Source: a virus. Taken from it: a DNA stretch of 43,373 nucleotides. This document shows, in pieces, positions 31,401-42,100 of this stretch (position 1 is the first letter of the stretch; the number at the start of each line of letters is the position of its first letter). Location of the stretch: positions 1-43,373 of the IMG/VR virus record IMGVR_UViG_3300008459_000104; one strand, written 5' to 3'. The translations under genes and the position numbers were made by a program. The notes below the pieces were generated by a model. It saw nothing but the letters and a program-made list of their open reading frames with translations, made no database searches and had not been told where the DNA came from.

Positions 31401-34400
31401 TGCAAATATTCTTGATATTTCATTTTCTACTGGACTTAACATATCGCCCTTATCCATTTTATCAATAAGCTTATTTACATTGTAGCCTTTTGATATTTCC
31501 TCTTGAGCCTTTGCCCTCCATTGTTCTACTGATTCTGGATTAGCTTGTCTTTCTGGCATACCTATTTCTGCTCTTCTTTCTGCATTATCTTCCATTCTTA
31601 TGCCTCTCAATTCGCCTTCTCCTATTTTCATTTCGGGAAGTCGTTCTGTTGGCGGTTTCTCTCCTACATTTTCCCTATAATATTCCGAGAATCCTTTTTC
31701 AATAGCATCTCTATTTTCTTCTCCTTGAGCTTTAATTAGCTGTTTAACTGCTACTTTTACTGCTTGGGAAAACTCGACACCCTTATCCATTAACTTACCC
31801 ATTGTAACAACAGCATCAGCTAGCATATCTCTTAATTGTTCTGGAGATAATCCACCACCTCTTTTGGTTATATCTTTGTCAAGTGTTTGTAGCCATTTGG
31901 GAAGTTCTGTGGCTTTAATCTTGTCGGCTATTTTTGTGGCTTCTTGCTCAAATTTTCCTGGCTCTTTTTTTGCTCTTGGTTTTTTGGGTTGCTCGGCGGG
32001 AAGTTCTCGCTCTGCGGGTTCAGCAAGCTTAATGGGTTCTGCTGGCTTTGGCTCAACTCTTGAAGGCTTTTCAGATATTGGCTCTGGCTTTGGTTCTTCT
32101 TTTGCAAGTGCCTCTTCAGTGCTTCTTGGACTAACTTCGGGTTTTTTACTTTCATCATATTCGGTTTTAAATACTTCTTTGATTCCTTCTTTTTTACTAC
32201 CGCCTTTTACTGCTTCTTCAAACATTGTAGCGGGTCTGTCATTTACATTTTCTGCATATTTCCCAAATTGGGAAGATATTTCTTTCTGCGACTTAGATGT
32301 TTCTAGTATCTCGGCTATTTTTATGGCAGTAGGGGAATACTTTTCTCTCGGTGTCAATCCGTTATTAAACATATCGGATTGAGATAACCAACCCTCAAAA
32401 GAACCAGCCTTGCTTGCGCCAAAATCATTCAATGCAAGTATAGCTTCTTGTATTTCGGGAGTAATGCTTTTTTCTGCTGAAGTAGAGAATATGTATGGTA
32501 ATGCTTTCCTTAATCCTTCCTTTTGTGTATGAGATAAATTTTCATATAGTTCGGGAAGTGCTACATCACCGCCATCAAATAAGAATTGCTGAACTACCAA
32601 TTCAAGGTCTTTAATGCCGGCATCAGTAAGTTCGTTATTCTTAAATATTGTATTTCGTTGAGATTGATTAAGATAAGGGTCTAAATACTCCATCAGCCTT
32701 TTAATATTTGACCTTATGGCTTGATTGAGTGTTTCTTCCCCTTTAAACAATATATCAGCTATTCTGCCTTTTGTATTGAATGGCATTCTTCTTGTGATAG
32801 CTACAGGATCTAATCTACGTTTACCACCCGTTTCTAAATCCTTAACATCATAGTTGCCAAGTTCGATAGCTCCTTGATCGCTTGTTTTGACTTCCCTAAC
32901 AAGAACAGGCTCTTTCATGCCATCTACTTGTTCTTTGCTAAATCCAAATTGTTCAGCATTTTCAGAAAGAGATTGCTTGTATGACTTATTCCCTCTTTGA
33001 TATCCTTTTCTTAATCCCGCTGATCTGTTATTCCCTTGTATGACTTCCCCTCTTTCATTTACTACTGGCGCACCACCATAAGCTCCTGTATTTTCTCCTA
33101 ATTCATTGAAACGAGGGTTATTGGCAAAGCTTTCTTCTGCTTGTAAAGTACCTATATCGTTTCTATTTTTGGGCTGTGCTTCGGGAATAAAATGCAGAGG
33201 GTTTCTTATCCCATCTTGATGGGATGGCTGTAGGGTTTCCGCTTCTACTAATTTATATTTGAAGGGAACAACTACTCCCCCACCGCCCGGCTCACTTGTA
33301 AATCTAACTTCTCCACCTTTTTCAGATGCAACACCACCTCCTTTTTCATTTCTTTTGAACTCTATACCATCCTTAACAAACTTGCCTTCTTTTCTTCTTT
33401 TCTCTGCTTCCCCACTTAATAATAGGTCAGTTTCTCTTGTTTGTTCTTGTTCTAAAACGGAAGCGGTTGTTTCTGCTTTTCCATCGCTAACTCGTTCAGC
33501 ACTTGGTTGTACTCTTGTTTCAGCTTTTTGTTCTTTGGGAACTTCTGGAGTAGGTTGTACAGCTCCACTAACTTCTTCTCTAATTGGTTTTGTTGGTTCA
33601 TTTGCCCACTTATTTATTTGATCATATTTTCCCGCTTGAGAATCTGGCTTTAAGCCGATATAATCCTCAACAACTTGCATTAACCTATTTACACCTGCAT
33701 TACTTTTAGATGTTTTCTCTCCTGTTAATGTTTCTATTATGAATCTTCTTGTTTCTGCATTTGCATCTCCAGATAAAATACCTACTCTACCTTTTACTTG
33801 CTTTATTATGTCTTTTACTTTTTTAATTTCGGGAAGTTCTACAAATTGATTTTTTGTTTCTGCGGTTGTTTCTTTGAGGGATTGTTCTACTGCTTTTACA
33901 AGTTCGGGATTTGAACCATCTGCTTTTGCTTTGTGGTATGCTTCGGCAATATTTTTTGAATATTGATTTTTATATGCCTCATAAGTTGATTGCTTGTCAT
34001 ATTCAATAACAACAATATCTGTGTTTTTTGGTATGTAGCCTTCTTTTGTTATATATCCGTTGCGACCTTCTATTATCCCTTCTTCTGGCAGAATGTAAAT
34101 AATATCGCCTTTTTTATTGCCATACTTTCTATCAATTACATTTCTCGGTTCCCCTCCTTCACTAATTGGCAACGCATTTACATTAACCCCTTTTCTTAAC
34201 CCATTTTGTAGTATGGAATTTTTATTAGCTTCCCATTTAGATTCTCTTTTGCCTATTAAATCCTTATGTTGTGCAACATATTTTTTATCAAATTGACTTT
34301 TACTTAATGGAGTATTTAATTCGTTTTTTGTTTTGTTTTCTCCCAACGCCTTAGCCGTAGCTTCCACATCTCCCCCTACACCAACACTTGGCTTTTCTTC

Positions 34401-36869
34401 TGCTTGGGGAAGTTCTGATGGTTTCACTTCTTCAGCCACTACTTCTTCTATTTTTCTTGATTCAGCCAAAGCCTTTTCTCTAGCAGATGAATCAAATTCT
34501 CCTAATCTACGAGTAGCATTTTCATAATCGGTTGCTAATTGTATTAAATTATCGGGAACATCTTCCACATCTACAATTTCCCCTCTTTTATTTGTTATAA
34601 TAATTTCATTATCATAATCTGTATCTATACTTAAATCATTATTTTCAAATTCCCTTTCTACTTCTGCCATCTTATCTGTAATAGGCTTCATCTGCCTAAT
34701 TACCTCTGTTTGCTCTATAGCTTCTACTTGCCCTTCTAATTTAGATGATCCATCGTATTTTTCGTAATAAGCATTTGTATCTCTTGGTGCGTTCCATTCG
34801 TTTTTTGGGTCTGTTATAAAATCTTGGAACTTTTTCCCTTCTTCTGCATTAGCAAATAGCTTAGATGTTTTTTGTCCTGTTTGTGGGTCTGTGTATTCTA
34901 CTCTGTAAACTTTTTCTCCTTCTTTAACTTGGGGAAGTTGTGGCTCTGTTTCTTTTTCTACTTCTGATAGTTTTTCCCCTACAACATTAACTTCATGCGC
35001 AAATGGATCATTACTTTCTGTAATCTTTTTTATTTGCTCATCTAACGCATCTATTTGTTGTTTATACGCTTCTACTTGTGTAGGATCTTTAGATGCCATT
35101 TCGTTCATTAACCTATCTCTCTTTTGGATAAGTCCGGCTACAGATACTTGAGTATCGGGGGTTAGCCCCTCTGACGTTTTCCCTAAAGCATCATTGAATT
35201 CAAGTATATCAGCCATTACCCTTTCGGTTGATCCTTGAGGGATATTGCCTATTACTTCATTATTCCTTAATGTTTGAGCTAATTCTGCTGGATTTTCTTT
35301 AGATAAAGCACCCTTAAATGTAGATTTTATTATTCCGGGAAGTCGTGGGGAAGTAGAAAGTGCGTGTAAAATAGTACCGACTTTCGCATTTTCTACAAAT
35401 GAATTTGCAAGATTATCTATAATCTGCTCTCTTGATAATTTCAATTTACTATCCCCAAGACCAGCCCCTATTTCTTTTCCAGCTTCCGTTGTTGATATAA
35501 TCGCACCCATTTTAACGCCACTCTTTACAGCTTCCCCAACATACGTTTTTGGTAATTTTGATGCACTTTTTAAAGTGCTTTTCATGTATTTACCGATTAC
35601 ATTCTTTGACTCATTTGAAAGCATCTTCTTCCCTATACCCTCTGTTAATGCTCCGCCTGCTCCCATGAAAGCCATATTGGTTATACCTCCAGCTATTTCC
35701 CCGGCCAATAATCCCTTTTCCGCTTCTTTCATAGCCTCTATGTCGGGAAGTTGTGGGTTGCGTTCTTTTAGCAATTGATATCTCCTAATTACCTCATCTC
35801 TTCCCCCTTGATTAACCATATCTCCTACCGTAGCTGCAAAACCACCAGTAGCAGTAGCTGTAGCAGCTAATAAGGCGGGAATACCAGCCAAAGATGCTCC
35901 CCCTGTTACGGGAGCTGCTGCAACAAGAGCTGCACCAGTCAAGCCACCAAGAGTAGCTTTAGCCATAAACGGCGCAACCCCGCCCACTAATTGTCCTGTT
36001 GCTCCAGCAAATTCTGTTGGGACTTCCCCTACATATCCTTCTGGGCTAATCCTTGCTTCTGCTTTTCTATTTGCATATTCTACCCTTTGTTCGGTAGTCA
36101 TTTTATTTACAAACTCATCTGCTTCTTCTTCGTTTCTTACTGCTTCTTTACCGCTATTCCATAATGATTCCCAAAATCCAGTAGTTTGAGCTAATACAGG
36201 CTCTCCTGTAATTGGATTTTTAGAAACTATAGCATCTCCATCATCAATAGCTTGTTGTACTTTTTTCTTTTCTGATTGATATAGCGGAGAATTCTTTGCT
36301 GCCTTTACCCCTTTATTTTTTAATCTCCTATCAACAGTATTGTCTATCGCAACATCTTTCGTTGCTCTAGATTGCTCTACTTGCTTTATAGCTTGTTCTG
36401 TTATTGGCTTTACTACTCTTGTAGCATCTGACTTTGTATTGAATAAGCCAGAATTTATAGTTTTCTCAAAATCAAACTCTTTTTTTTGAGGAATTGGTTT
36501 TATTGGTTGTTGGGGAAGTTCTGGCTTGTAAAATGAAACGAAGCTTTCCTTGCTACCTCGTAAATTTTGGGGAGTGTACCCATCTGCTATAAGTGCATCA
36601 TATATCTTCCCCGCTTTCACAGGATCGGATATTCTTTTATTAAATTCTTCTTCTAAACCTAAGTTTTTTACTGTATATCCTTCATTAAGAAGTGAATTGT
36701 ATAGCTTACTGCTTTTAGATGGCTTTGGTTTGCCATCTGTTGGCTCTTGCTCTGGTTGTTCCATTTCTGTTTCAGTTACCTGCTCAATAACTTGTTCGGG
36801 AACATCTTGCTCTGCTTGAGCTTGTGGCTCAACGACAGATTCTTCTTGCGATACTATTTCTTCTGCCAT
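28401..36869 (-). CDS. giant polyvalent virion protein with DdrB/ParB-like domain
   Basis: 2822 aa in one uninterrupted frame. In order: an N-terminal pair of about 30-residue repeats (LYNSLLNEGYTVKNLGLEEE / IYDALIADGYTPQNLRGSKE, residues 50-115); a long Gly/Ala-rich, membrane-like segment (280-410); a region at about 850-975 of unknown fold; a DdrB/ParB-like domain at about 1200-1485 (KYKLVEAETLQPSH ... GNNRSAGLRKGY); Pro/Glu-rich linkers; coiled coils with two copies of a 68-aa repeat (2100-2200); and a C-terminal domain with a hydrophobic stretch. This is the architecture of phage polyvalent proteins (Iyer and Aravind), thought to be packaged and injected with the DNA. I see no polymerase motif. 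Confidence 0.75.
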   Translation of the reverse strand: MAEEIVSQEESVVEPQAQAEQDVPEQVIEQVTETEMEQPEQEPTDGKPKPSKSSKLYNSLLNEGYTVKNLGLEEEFNKRISDPVKAGKIYDALIADGYTPQNLRGSKESFVSFYKPELPQQPIKPIPQKKEFDFEKTINSGLFNTKSDATRVVKPITEQAIKQVEQSRATKDVAIDNTVDRRLKNKGVKAAKNSPLYQSEKKKVQQAIDDGDAIVSKNPITGEPVLAQTTGFWESLWNSGKEAVRNEEEADEFVNKMTTEQRVEYANRKAEARISPEGYVGEVPTEFAGATGQLVGGVAPFMAKATLGGLTGAALVAAAPVTGGASLAGIPALLAATATATGGFAATVGDMVNQGGRDEVIRRYQLLKERNPQLPDIEAMKEAEKGLLAGEIAGGITNMAFMGAGGALTEGIGKKMLSNESKNVIGKYMKSTLKSASKLPKTYVGEAVKSGVKMGAIISTTEAGKEIGAGLGDSKLKLSREQIIDNLANSFVENAKVGTILHALSTSPRLPGIIKSTFKGALSKENPAELAQTLRNNEVIGNIPQGSTERVMADILEFNDALGKTSEGLTPDTQVSVAGLIQKRDRLMNEMASKDPTQVEAYKQQIDALDEQIKKITESNDPFAHEVNVVGEKLSEVEKETEPQLPQVKEGEKVYRVEYTDPQTGQKTSKLFANAEEGKKFQDFITDPKNEWNAPRDTNAYYEKYDGSSKLEGQVEAIEQTEVIRQMKPITDKMAEVEREFENNDLSIDTDYDNEIIITNKRGEIVDVEDVPDNLIQLATDYENATRRLGEFDSSAREKALAESRKIEEVVAEEVKPSELPQAEEKPSVGVGGDVEATAKALGENKTKNELNTPLSKSQFDKKYVAQHKDLIGKRESKWEANKNSILQNGLRKGVNVNALPISEGGEPRNVIDRKYGNKKGDIIYILPEEGIIEGRNGYITKEGYIPKNTDIVVIEYDKQSTYEAYKNQYSKNIAEAYHKAKADGSNPELVKAVEQSLKETTAETKNQFVELPEIKKVKDIIKQVKGRVGILSGDANAETRRFIIETLTGEKTSKSNAGVNRLMQVVEDYIGLKPDSQAGKYDQINKWANEPTKPIREEVSGAVQPTPEVPKEQKAETRVQPSAERVSDGKAETTASVLEQEQTRETDLLLSGEAEKRRKEGKFVKDGIEFKRNEKGGGVASEKGGEVRFTSEPGGGGVVVPFKYKLVEAETLQPSHQDGIRNPLHFIPEAQPKNRNDIGTLQAEESFANNPRFNELGENTGAYGGAPVVNERGEVIQGNNRSAGLRKGYQRGNKSYKQSLSENAEQFGFSKEQVDGMKEPVLVREVKTSDQGAIELGNYDVKDLETGGKRRLDPVAITRRMPFNTKGRIADILFKGEETLNQAIRSNIKRLMEYLDPYLNQSQRNTIFKNNELTDAGIKDLELVVQQFLFDGGDVALPELYENLSHTQKEGLRKALPYIFSTSAEKSITPEIQEAILALNDFGASKAGSFEGWLSQSDMFNNGLTPREKYSPTAIKIAEILETSKSQKEISSQFGKYAENVNDRPATMFEEAVKGGSKKEGIKEVFKTEYDESKKPEVSPRSTEEALAKEEPKPEPISEKPSRVEPKPAEPIKLAEPAERELPAEQPKKPRAKKEPGKFEQEATKIADKIKATELPKWLQTLDKDITKRGGGLSPEQLRDMLADAVVTMGKLMDKGVEFSQAVKVAVKQLIKAQGEENRDAIEKGFSEYYRENVGEKPPTERLPEMKIGEGELRGIRMEDNAERRAEIGMPERQANPESVEQWRAKAQEEISKGYNVNKLIDKMDKGDMLSPVENEISRIFAATLDSEVKRNPSNENINAYKRFIQAREKASAKIGQSLRSLQGVSNPLENISDFFVAKMESLKVDELTESQIAETKKDFENIQTAKEEYRKKYEEAETKLAEIKAQNELLRQKKEKIQGKVYTTEGKRDFKAERENLKQKLRDAVQKYKNNANKLGLSSDGGAENFAISVDMAKIISGIAKSHVEEVGAKLVEVTKRTLDDVKDIFDGITEKDIRDVIAGKYSERKETKSELQANINQIRSEAKLLNELDRVLAREPKTEQQRIEKNQELASLRRQINEVKKKGGLDEYSEEARIERATKAAEENIKDLEEKLSKNELDVQKAEKLKSPELDSLREKQKQLRNELEAKRKEAGLGKYSEEARIKKAIEANKRKEQELKERLDKGDFEPQEKRQSVYESPEFKRKYPQLYKELLDSRIAKEKAELEFNRKLIEEEMKSMSKVDKFKQVLLKARGTLKAFFAGIDDSAVGVQNWMQSVRNPVIGAKAMKNHIIDFWSEKAFERRLAELHESPDYYIMRDSGLSIYEPESLLEKAKDEFFPTRFKAIIKLNGKEYGWLNMGGKKYELFDVLKPFERAFTSLGNSLRVIKFRTETEKMYEKGLTFEKNPEQFKALATRINAMTSASDPSKAFKSDIVNLAVWSPRLMASKLNILFISDLASFTPLVEKGYYRSLGEKGKVLSRQQLYAAADLAKFATSIVAGSYLFASARGGKLNTNPYDDDFMDIELPNGKSYNFTGGFSKYVATLFQLISGGEVSKLTGKYQKYSGFKDRGAEALHFMRGKMPPVSGAVVNLAVGKDYTGKETSLSSEAERFKMPMAISQISKQIDKDGYSVLYGDAIPTFMGITVKDSRDYSKPKALFEESEFNSPEMKILLEKDIVPAIRKKEQYKVQVDIKHPDGLMTDEEFDIFVELTKKYMKEGFYTYSKRGNLIQHKSIKDILGTDYAVQKMENGYIVGESAVKGKDLDKEKLSNKINDLKEESMKKAKLDMGFEEEEKIIVKEYK
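30316..30541 (-). repeat. 22-nt exact repeats inside the giant protein gene
   Basis: The 22-nt sequences at 30316-30337 and 30520-30541 are identical and 204 nt apart (68 codons, in frame). Together with the flanking similarity they mark a tandem duplication of a coiled-coil module (EYSEEARIERATKAAEENIK and KYSEEARIKKAIEANKRKEQ). Confidence 0.7.
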
Positions 36870-36880
36870 TAAATGTTTTT

Positions 36881-38410
36881 TTAATCTTCTCCTAATACTT
36901 TAGTAGATCCCTTTACTTTATTCGTTGTCCCTGTTACTTTTTTTACGGCAGCTTTTACGCCATTTTTAACCACATTAACAGCTTTTATTATTTTACCTTG
37001 TCTAACATTTTGGAATTTTTCCTTTTCCGTTTCAATTACAGCCTTTTCTTTTCCAAATTTTCCTGGTTGCTCTCCTCCTATATTTAAAGCAGTGGATATT
37101 GGCATGAGTAATTTATTATCCCTGCTTGCCCTTGCTTCTAAATTACCTGCATTATTTCTTACAATATAAACCTGATCGGCATTGTATTTTGTATCGGGGA
37201 ATCTTTTGTTTATCAATTCAACTATATGCGCTCCCGTATCGGGTTCTAAATTATTTACAGAATAATGGAATAATCTTCCTTCATTATCCTCCATTGAGCC
37301 AAAGCCATATTCTCCCACTTTAAATACCCTAGATATTTCATCAAAATAATTTCTATAAGCTCCGCCTGCTCCATCCCCTCCACTACCTTCTCTTGGCTCT
37401 CTTGTCTTTGTTACTCTCGACTCTTCCGATGTAAAACTACCCGGATTTCTTCTTTTCATTTCTTCCCAAACTATATTCCTTGCTACAAGTCCAGCTTGTG
37501 GGCTATTAATGTCAATTTCGGCTTCATCTTTTCCCTTATACTCTTTCAATCTTAATTTAACTTGGCCTTTAACCCATCCGGCTCTTGCAGGGTCGCTTAC
37601 TATATTTCTAAAATCTTCTTCTGTCGCAAGCCGAACCTCTTCCCCTTCGTGAGTTATTGCATTTTCTCCATCCATAGCTACATCGTATCTTGGTATCATT
37701 TTCCCCATGCCCGTCTTTTTATCTACAATAGGCTTGCCATCTTTATCTAATTCAGGAACAGCCCATGAAGGAGCTTGTATTTTTAATTTATATTGGGAAA
37801 CAGTTCCAGGATAAGAACCAAATTCTTTTGATATTTCGCTGTCTTTTTTCTCTTGATTTTTAAACCAATCATCAAAGGTTTCATTTGTAAAAACTTCTTC
37901 TGGCTTATTTTCCATAGCCCAAGCAACGGGGTCTGTAGTCAAATTTGGGGATTGCAAATTACCTGCCTCATCCTTGTGTACAAAATCAGTAGATGCCTTA
38001 TACAAGGCATTCTTGTCAATTCCCTTCATCCCAGATACAGATTCCAACCCTTTATTAATAACTTCTTTTGATGTTTTCGCTTTTATTGAATAATCAGATA
38101 AATCCCTTAAATAAGGTGACATATACGTATTTAACTGAACATCTGTTGCATTTGGGTTTGTAGATATAAATTCAAGAGCCTTGTCATAAGTGTCCATGTA
38201 TTTTTGATTAATAACAGGATCATATACTGTACCCGAATAGAAGTCTTTCGGATCCATCATGTACTTTAGACTATCTTTTAGATTTTTTTTATTAGCATTT
38301 GCGGCCTCTTGAGCTTTTGTTTTTTGCTCTTTAGCGGCTTCCCCTATTTTATATAAACCCTCAAACTTCTGTTCGGGGGCTACAAATCCTGCTATATCTA
38401 ATGGTGGCAT
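36881..38410 (-). CDS. virion internal/ejection protein candidate (509 aa)
   Basis: This hydrophilic protein has a mixed-charge first half (EQKTKAQEAANANKKNLKDS), Gly/Asp linkers (EGSGGDGAGGAYRN) and a strongly basic C-terminus (KAVNVVKNGVKAAVKKVTGT). It lies between the 219-aa ejection protein candidate and the giant polyvalent protein, so it is probably part of the ejected cargo. I recognise no catalytic motif. The adjacent giant gene starts 12 nt downstream. Confidence 0.55.
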   Translation of the reverse strand: MPPLDIAGFVAPEQKFEGLYKIGEAAKEQKTKAQEAANANKKNLKDSLKYMMDPKDFYSGTVYDPVINQKYMDTYDKALEFISTNPNATDVQLNTYMSPYLRDLSDYSIKAKTSKEVINKGLESVSGMKGIDKNALYKASTDFVHKDEAGNLQSPNLTTDPVAWAMENKPEEVFTNETFDDWFKNQEKKDSEISKEFGSYPGTVSQYKLKIQAPSWAVPELDKDGKPIVDKKTGMGKMIPRYDVAMDGENAITHEGEEVRLATEEDFRNIVSDPARAGWVKGQVKLRLKEYKGKDEAEIDINSPQAGLVARNIVWEEMKRRNPGSFTSEESRVTKTREPREGSGGDGAGGAYRNYFDEISRVFKVGEYGFGSMEDNEGRLFHYSVNNLEPDTGAHIVELINKRFPDTKYNADQVYIVRNNAGNLEARASRDNKLLMPISTALNIGGEQPGKFGKEKAVIETEKEKFQNVRQGKIIKAVNVVKNGVKAAVKKVTGTTNKVKGSTKVLGED

Positions 38411-38427
38411 CTTGTTATTATTTTTTA

Positions 38428-39087
38428 TTATCTTCTACCCATACTCATCCAATTAGATGGCACCCAAGAATATGGATTTTGAGCGGCACCCGGAGTGGTA
38501 GTCATTCCAGTACGTCTTCCCAGTGGGTTAGTACCAAAAAATCCTTGTTGACCTAAATAAGCTCCCGCAAACCCAAGATTAGAAATATCGCCCATTAAAT
38601 TTTGTCTATTTTCTTGTTGAGCAGCTTCTATTTGAGCTTGATTTTGATATCTTCTTACTTGATCTTCATATTCCCTTTGTTGTTCAGCAATTTGAGCTTC
38701 TTGAGCGGCACCAAGATTACTGTATCTGCGCTGATAATCTTGAGCTTCCATTTGACCTAATCTTTGGAATTGCTCTCCAGCTTGTCCGGCAGCGGAAGCC
38801 CCTGCAAGAAGGAGTTGATTAGGGTCGGTAGATGCTCTTTCAACGCCCGCCATTTGGTTCGCTTGGGTTTGATATATATTTTGTTCGGCAGCAGTAGCTC
38901 CGGGCATTCTTGCATTGAGTAATGCTTGAGCCATTCCTAATCTTTGTGCAGCTAGGGGATTTGCTTGATATTTTGGCATTCGGGAAGCTAAATCACCCAA
39001 TCTTCTATTGGCTGCTCCCCTGCCGAACATCTTCCCTATACTACCTACAAGCCCAACTCCTAAAGAACCTAATGTTATTGGATCCAT
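38428..39087 (-). CDS. ejection/pilot-type virion protein (219 aa)
   Basis: A Gly-rich hydrophobic N-terminus (GSLGVGLVGSIGKMFGRGAA) is followed by an Ala/Gln-rich helical region (QAGEQFQRLGQMEAQDYQRR, then EQQREYEDQVRRYQNQAQIE) and a flexible Gly/Pro/Thr tail. The composition and layout match small podovirus internal proteins and microvirus pilot proteins that cross the membrane during DNA entry. Homology cannot be shown by eye; this is a class-level call from architecture and neighbours. Confidence 0.6.
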   Translation of the reverse strand: MDPITLGSLGVGLVGSIGKMFGRGAANRRLGDLASRMPKYQANPLAAQRLGMAQALLNARMPGATAAEQNIYQTQANQMAGVERASTDPNQLLLAGASAAGQAGEQFQRLGQMEAQDYQRRYSNLGAAQEAQIAEQQREYEDQVRRYQNQAQIEAAQQENRQNLMGDISNLGFAGAYLGQQGFFGTNPLGRRTGMTTTPGAAQNPYSWVPSNWMSMGRR

Positions 39088-39122
39088 AACTTAAATTTTG
39101 TGTAAATATACTTTTTTTCTAC

Positions 39123-42100
39123 TTATGTAGTGTGTCCATTTGAAATATCATATCCGATATCTACAAATTTTAATTCTGTTGGAGTGCCTAGATTTTTAGC
39201 TGGATCAAACTCTAGCATTATCTTCATGGCCGTGTTTCTCATTTTCTCAAATGTAAGAAGGCCATCTGTAGTATATCCTGTATTTGTTGGTACTATTTTG
39301 TTTCTATATAGGGGAGCATAATACACTCCTTCAAATTCTCTATAATCTGTATCTACTAGATCTGATGTTTGTAAATAAGGGAAGTCGTTATAGAAATAAG
39401 TAAATGTTGGCTTTACGTTTGCTTGAACAGTTATATTGTTATATACCTTCTGTCTTGTTGGATTTTCGTTAGAAACAAACATTATTTTTGAAGGGAAAAC
39501 GTCATAGTAAAACCTATTGTATTCATAAGTTTGGTTATGTTGCCACAAATTCCCTGACTTATTTGCGTAAAGATTATTGCCTATTGTTGTAAATAATTCC
39601 GGATTAAAAGAGTACGACCCTTGCCAATGTGGTTGTGGCTGAATACCCTCCAAGCAGTACACTATTGTTTTCCCTTGGCCATCCCACATATCAAATGGGT
39701 AGGGGAAGTCGTAATCGGGAACTGCCTTTATCGGTACATCGGTCAATTTAGGTATGGATATCAATAGTTCAAGATGATTGTTATCTACAGCCGTAAAAAT
39801 ATAAGGTCTTCCCCCTAAAGCTTCAATTTCAGCCTTAGTCATACTTAAATACTGCTTAAAGAAAGATTTCCAAAACCTTGTTGTTTTATAATTGGATATA
39901 GGGAACAAGCCATTTGAAGAATACTGAACCCAAACGCCTTTATTTGCGTCTGGATAAAATACTTGCCCTCTAAATTCCACAACCGCTTCTGGATTTGATG
40001 TACCAAAACTTCCCTTCAATGTATTTATCGTACCAATTACATTTGTAGAGCCACTAAAAAATTGGGTAGCCCCTGTGCTATCGGCAATTTGAGTTTCTCC
40101 CAAGTATAAAGAATTAGTTTCATTAGCGCATATAGCTAACATTACCATACCCTGACCAGCATCTTGAACCTTAGAAGTAAATATCAATTTATTAATTGAC
40201 CCACTCTCATCAGCAACAAAAGCTCTACTGCCTATTCTAAATGTACTTGTTCCATTAATTTGAGTACCAGTAGTTATTACATCACTCCAAGATATAGCTG
40301 TCGTGTTTTCTACTTGGCCTATGTTTGTTATAAAATTTAATTTACCAGCATCGCTATCCCACCTTTTGTAAAACGCATCATTTGGACACATGGTGTTACC
40401 CAAGTAAGATGTATTTGTTCCTCCCACTATATCCCTTTGTATTAAATATGTATCTGGGATAAGCACACCCGATGTGATTGAATATTGCCTATTTGGCTGA
40501 CCCGAATTAGTTACGTTGTAAATTTCGCCAACCTCATAATATGGCTCTTGGTCTGAAACTTTATATGGCGTATATAATTCGTAAATAAAAGCATATTCAG
40601 ACGATATACCTATATTTTGTGATTGCAGTATTACGTATTCGCCTTGTTGGCCAATTATGGGCAATACCCAAAATTGACTTTGATACCCGCCTATACCATT
40701 AGGAATTTTTCTTGTCAATATGCAATAATCGCCTTCTGAATAAACATATCCTAAGCTTGATTGAAAAAGAAATTTTGTTGATATAGCTATTCCTACTGTG
40801 CTTGCAGAAAATACGGTATTTGTAAAAACAAACTCTCCATTCGGGTTTCTTTCGGCATATTTAGTTTGACCTACATCAGATATTCCCTGCACAAAAAATC
40901 TTGTTCTCAAATTCAATGTCCTAACAACAGAGTAATAAGAAGCCCATTCTGGTATTTCATCTACAGCATTAGTATTACTCAAAGACCAAGATATCCCATT
41001 AGATGGATCGAAAGATGTTGGATTAAGGCCAACAACAGATGGGCTATAGTCAAATGTCCTATATTTAGTAGATAAAACAGAGCTTGATCTAAGTACCCCT
41101 GATTTCCTCATAGCATAATCATAAAAAACTATGCCTATATTGTATTGTGATATTTGAGGGAAAATATTAATCCCAGAAAGTGTAACGCCACTAATTTGAA
41201 CAGTATTTGGATTCCATAAAACTAAGCTACTAGTATCGGCATTACCAGCATTGCCATATTGAGCATAAAGAACCTCATTTGCCCTAGTCAACAATTGGGA
41301 AGTCAAATTGCCTATATAAATTAGGCTGCTAAATGGAACAGATGTTGGCGCTGCTGGTATTGGATTTGGAACTCCATTTGGAGTTGTATATTCCGCTGTT
41401 GTAATCAAAAAATACCCTGTTTGATTATTTATGCTCATATACGCATAATAAGCAAAATATCCAGGGAGTGGCAATCCAATTGAATTAAAAGCACTAAACC
41501 CGTATAAGGGTACAGTTTGCGGTGATGAATTTACTTGAATAGTTGAAAATTGACCAGTTAACGATGTTTGCAGGGGTGTATCATATCCTTCCGTATTATT
41601 CCCAAGAAACTGCCTATACTTTGCAATTTCCATTGCTTGGGAATATATAGGCACATTGTCAAATGGTCTTAATACATCATCTGGAGATATTTTAGATCCA
41701 AGATTATTATTATAAAAATAATAAGTCAAAGGAGTTCTATTACCCAAAACATCAACAACATTGTGATTTTGTATAGCTGCTAAGTCAGATGGGTTTTCTT
41801 TATTCCATTTTCTTATAACAAAAGCATCATTACCTCCAGTATTTGTACCATCGCTTATTCTACAAACAAGATTTACGACCTTTACTGTGTTAGGTATAAT
41901 TTCAGCCAAGTCCATTTGAGTATCAATATAATTGAACTCTTCTGTTGCGAAATTCAATCTACTACCTTGACTATACAATCCTATAACCGAAACTTCCCCA
42001 TCATAATACACATATTGATATGCAAATTGGAATGATTGATTGGCTATAAAATTTCCAATAAATTGACTATCTGTTTTTTTTGTGAAATTTGGGGAAAATA

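Noticed and set aside
30292-32382. Long plus-strand ORFs opposite the giant gene (for example at 31864-32382)
   Set aside because: They are antisense shadows, rich in Ser and Phe, produced by the Lys/Glu-rich coding strand; no leader or motif supports them.
28401-36869. Virion RNA polymerase (as in crAss-like phages)
   Set aside because: No DxDxD or other polymerase motif is visible; the recognisable part is DdrB/ParB-like.
39088-39122. Minus-strand promoter with TATATTTA box
   Set aside because: One mismatch in the -7 box and no -33 element at proper spacing; the 35-nt gap is too short to be convincing.
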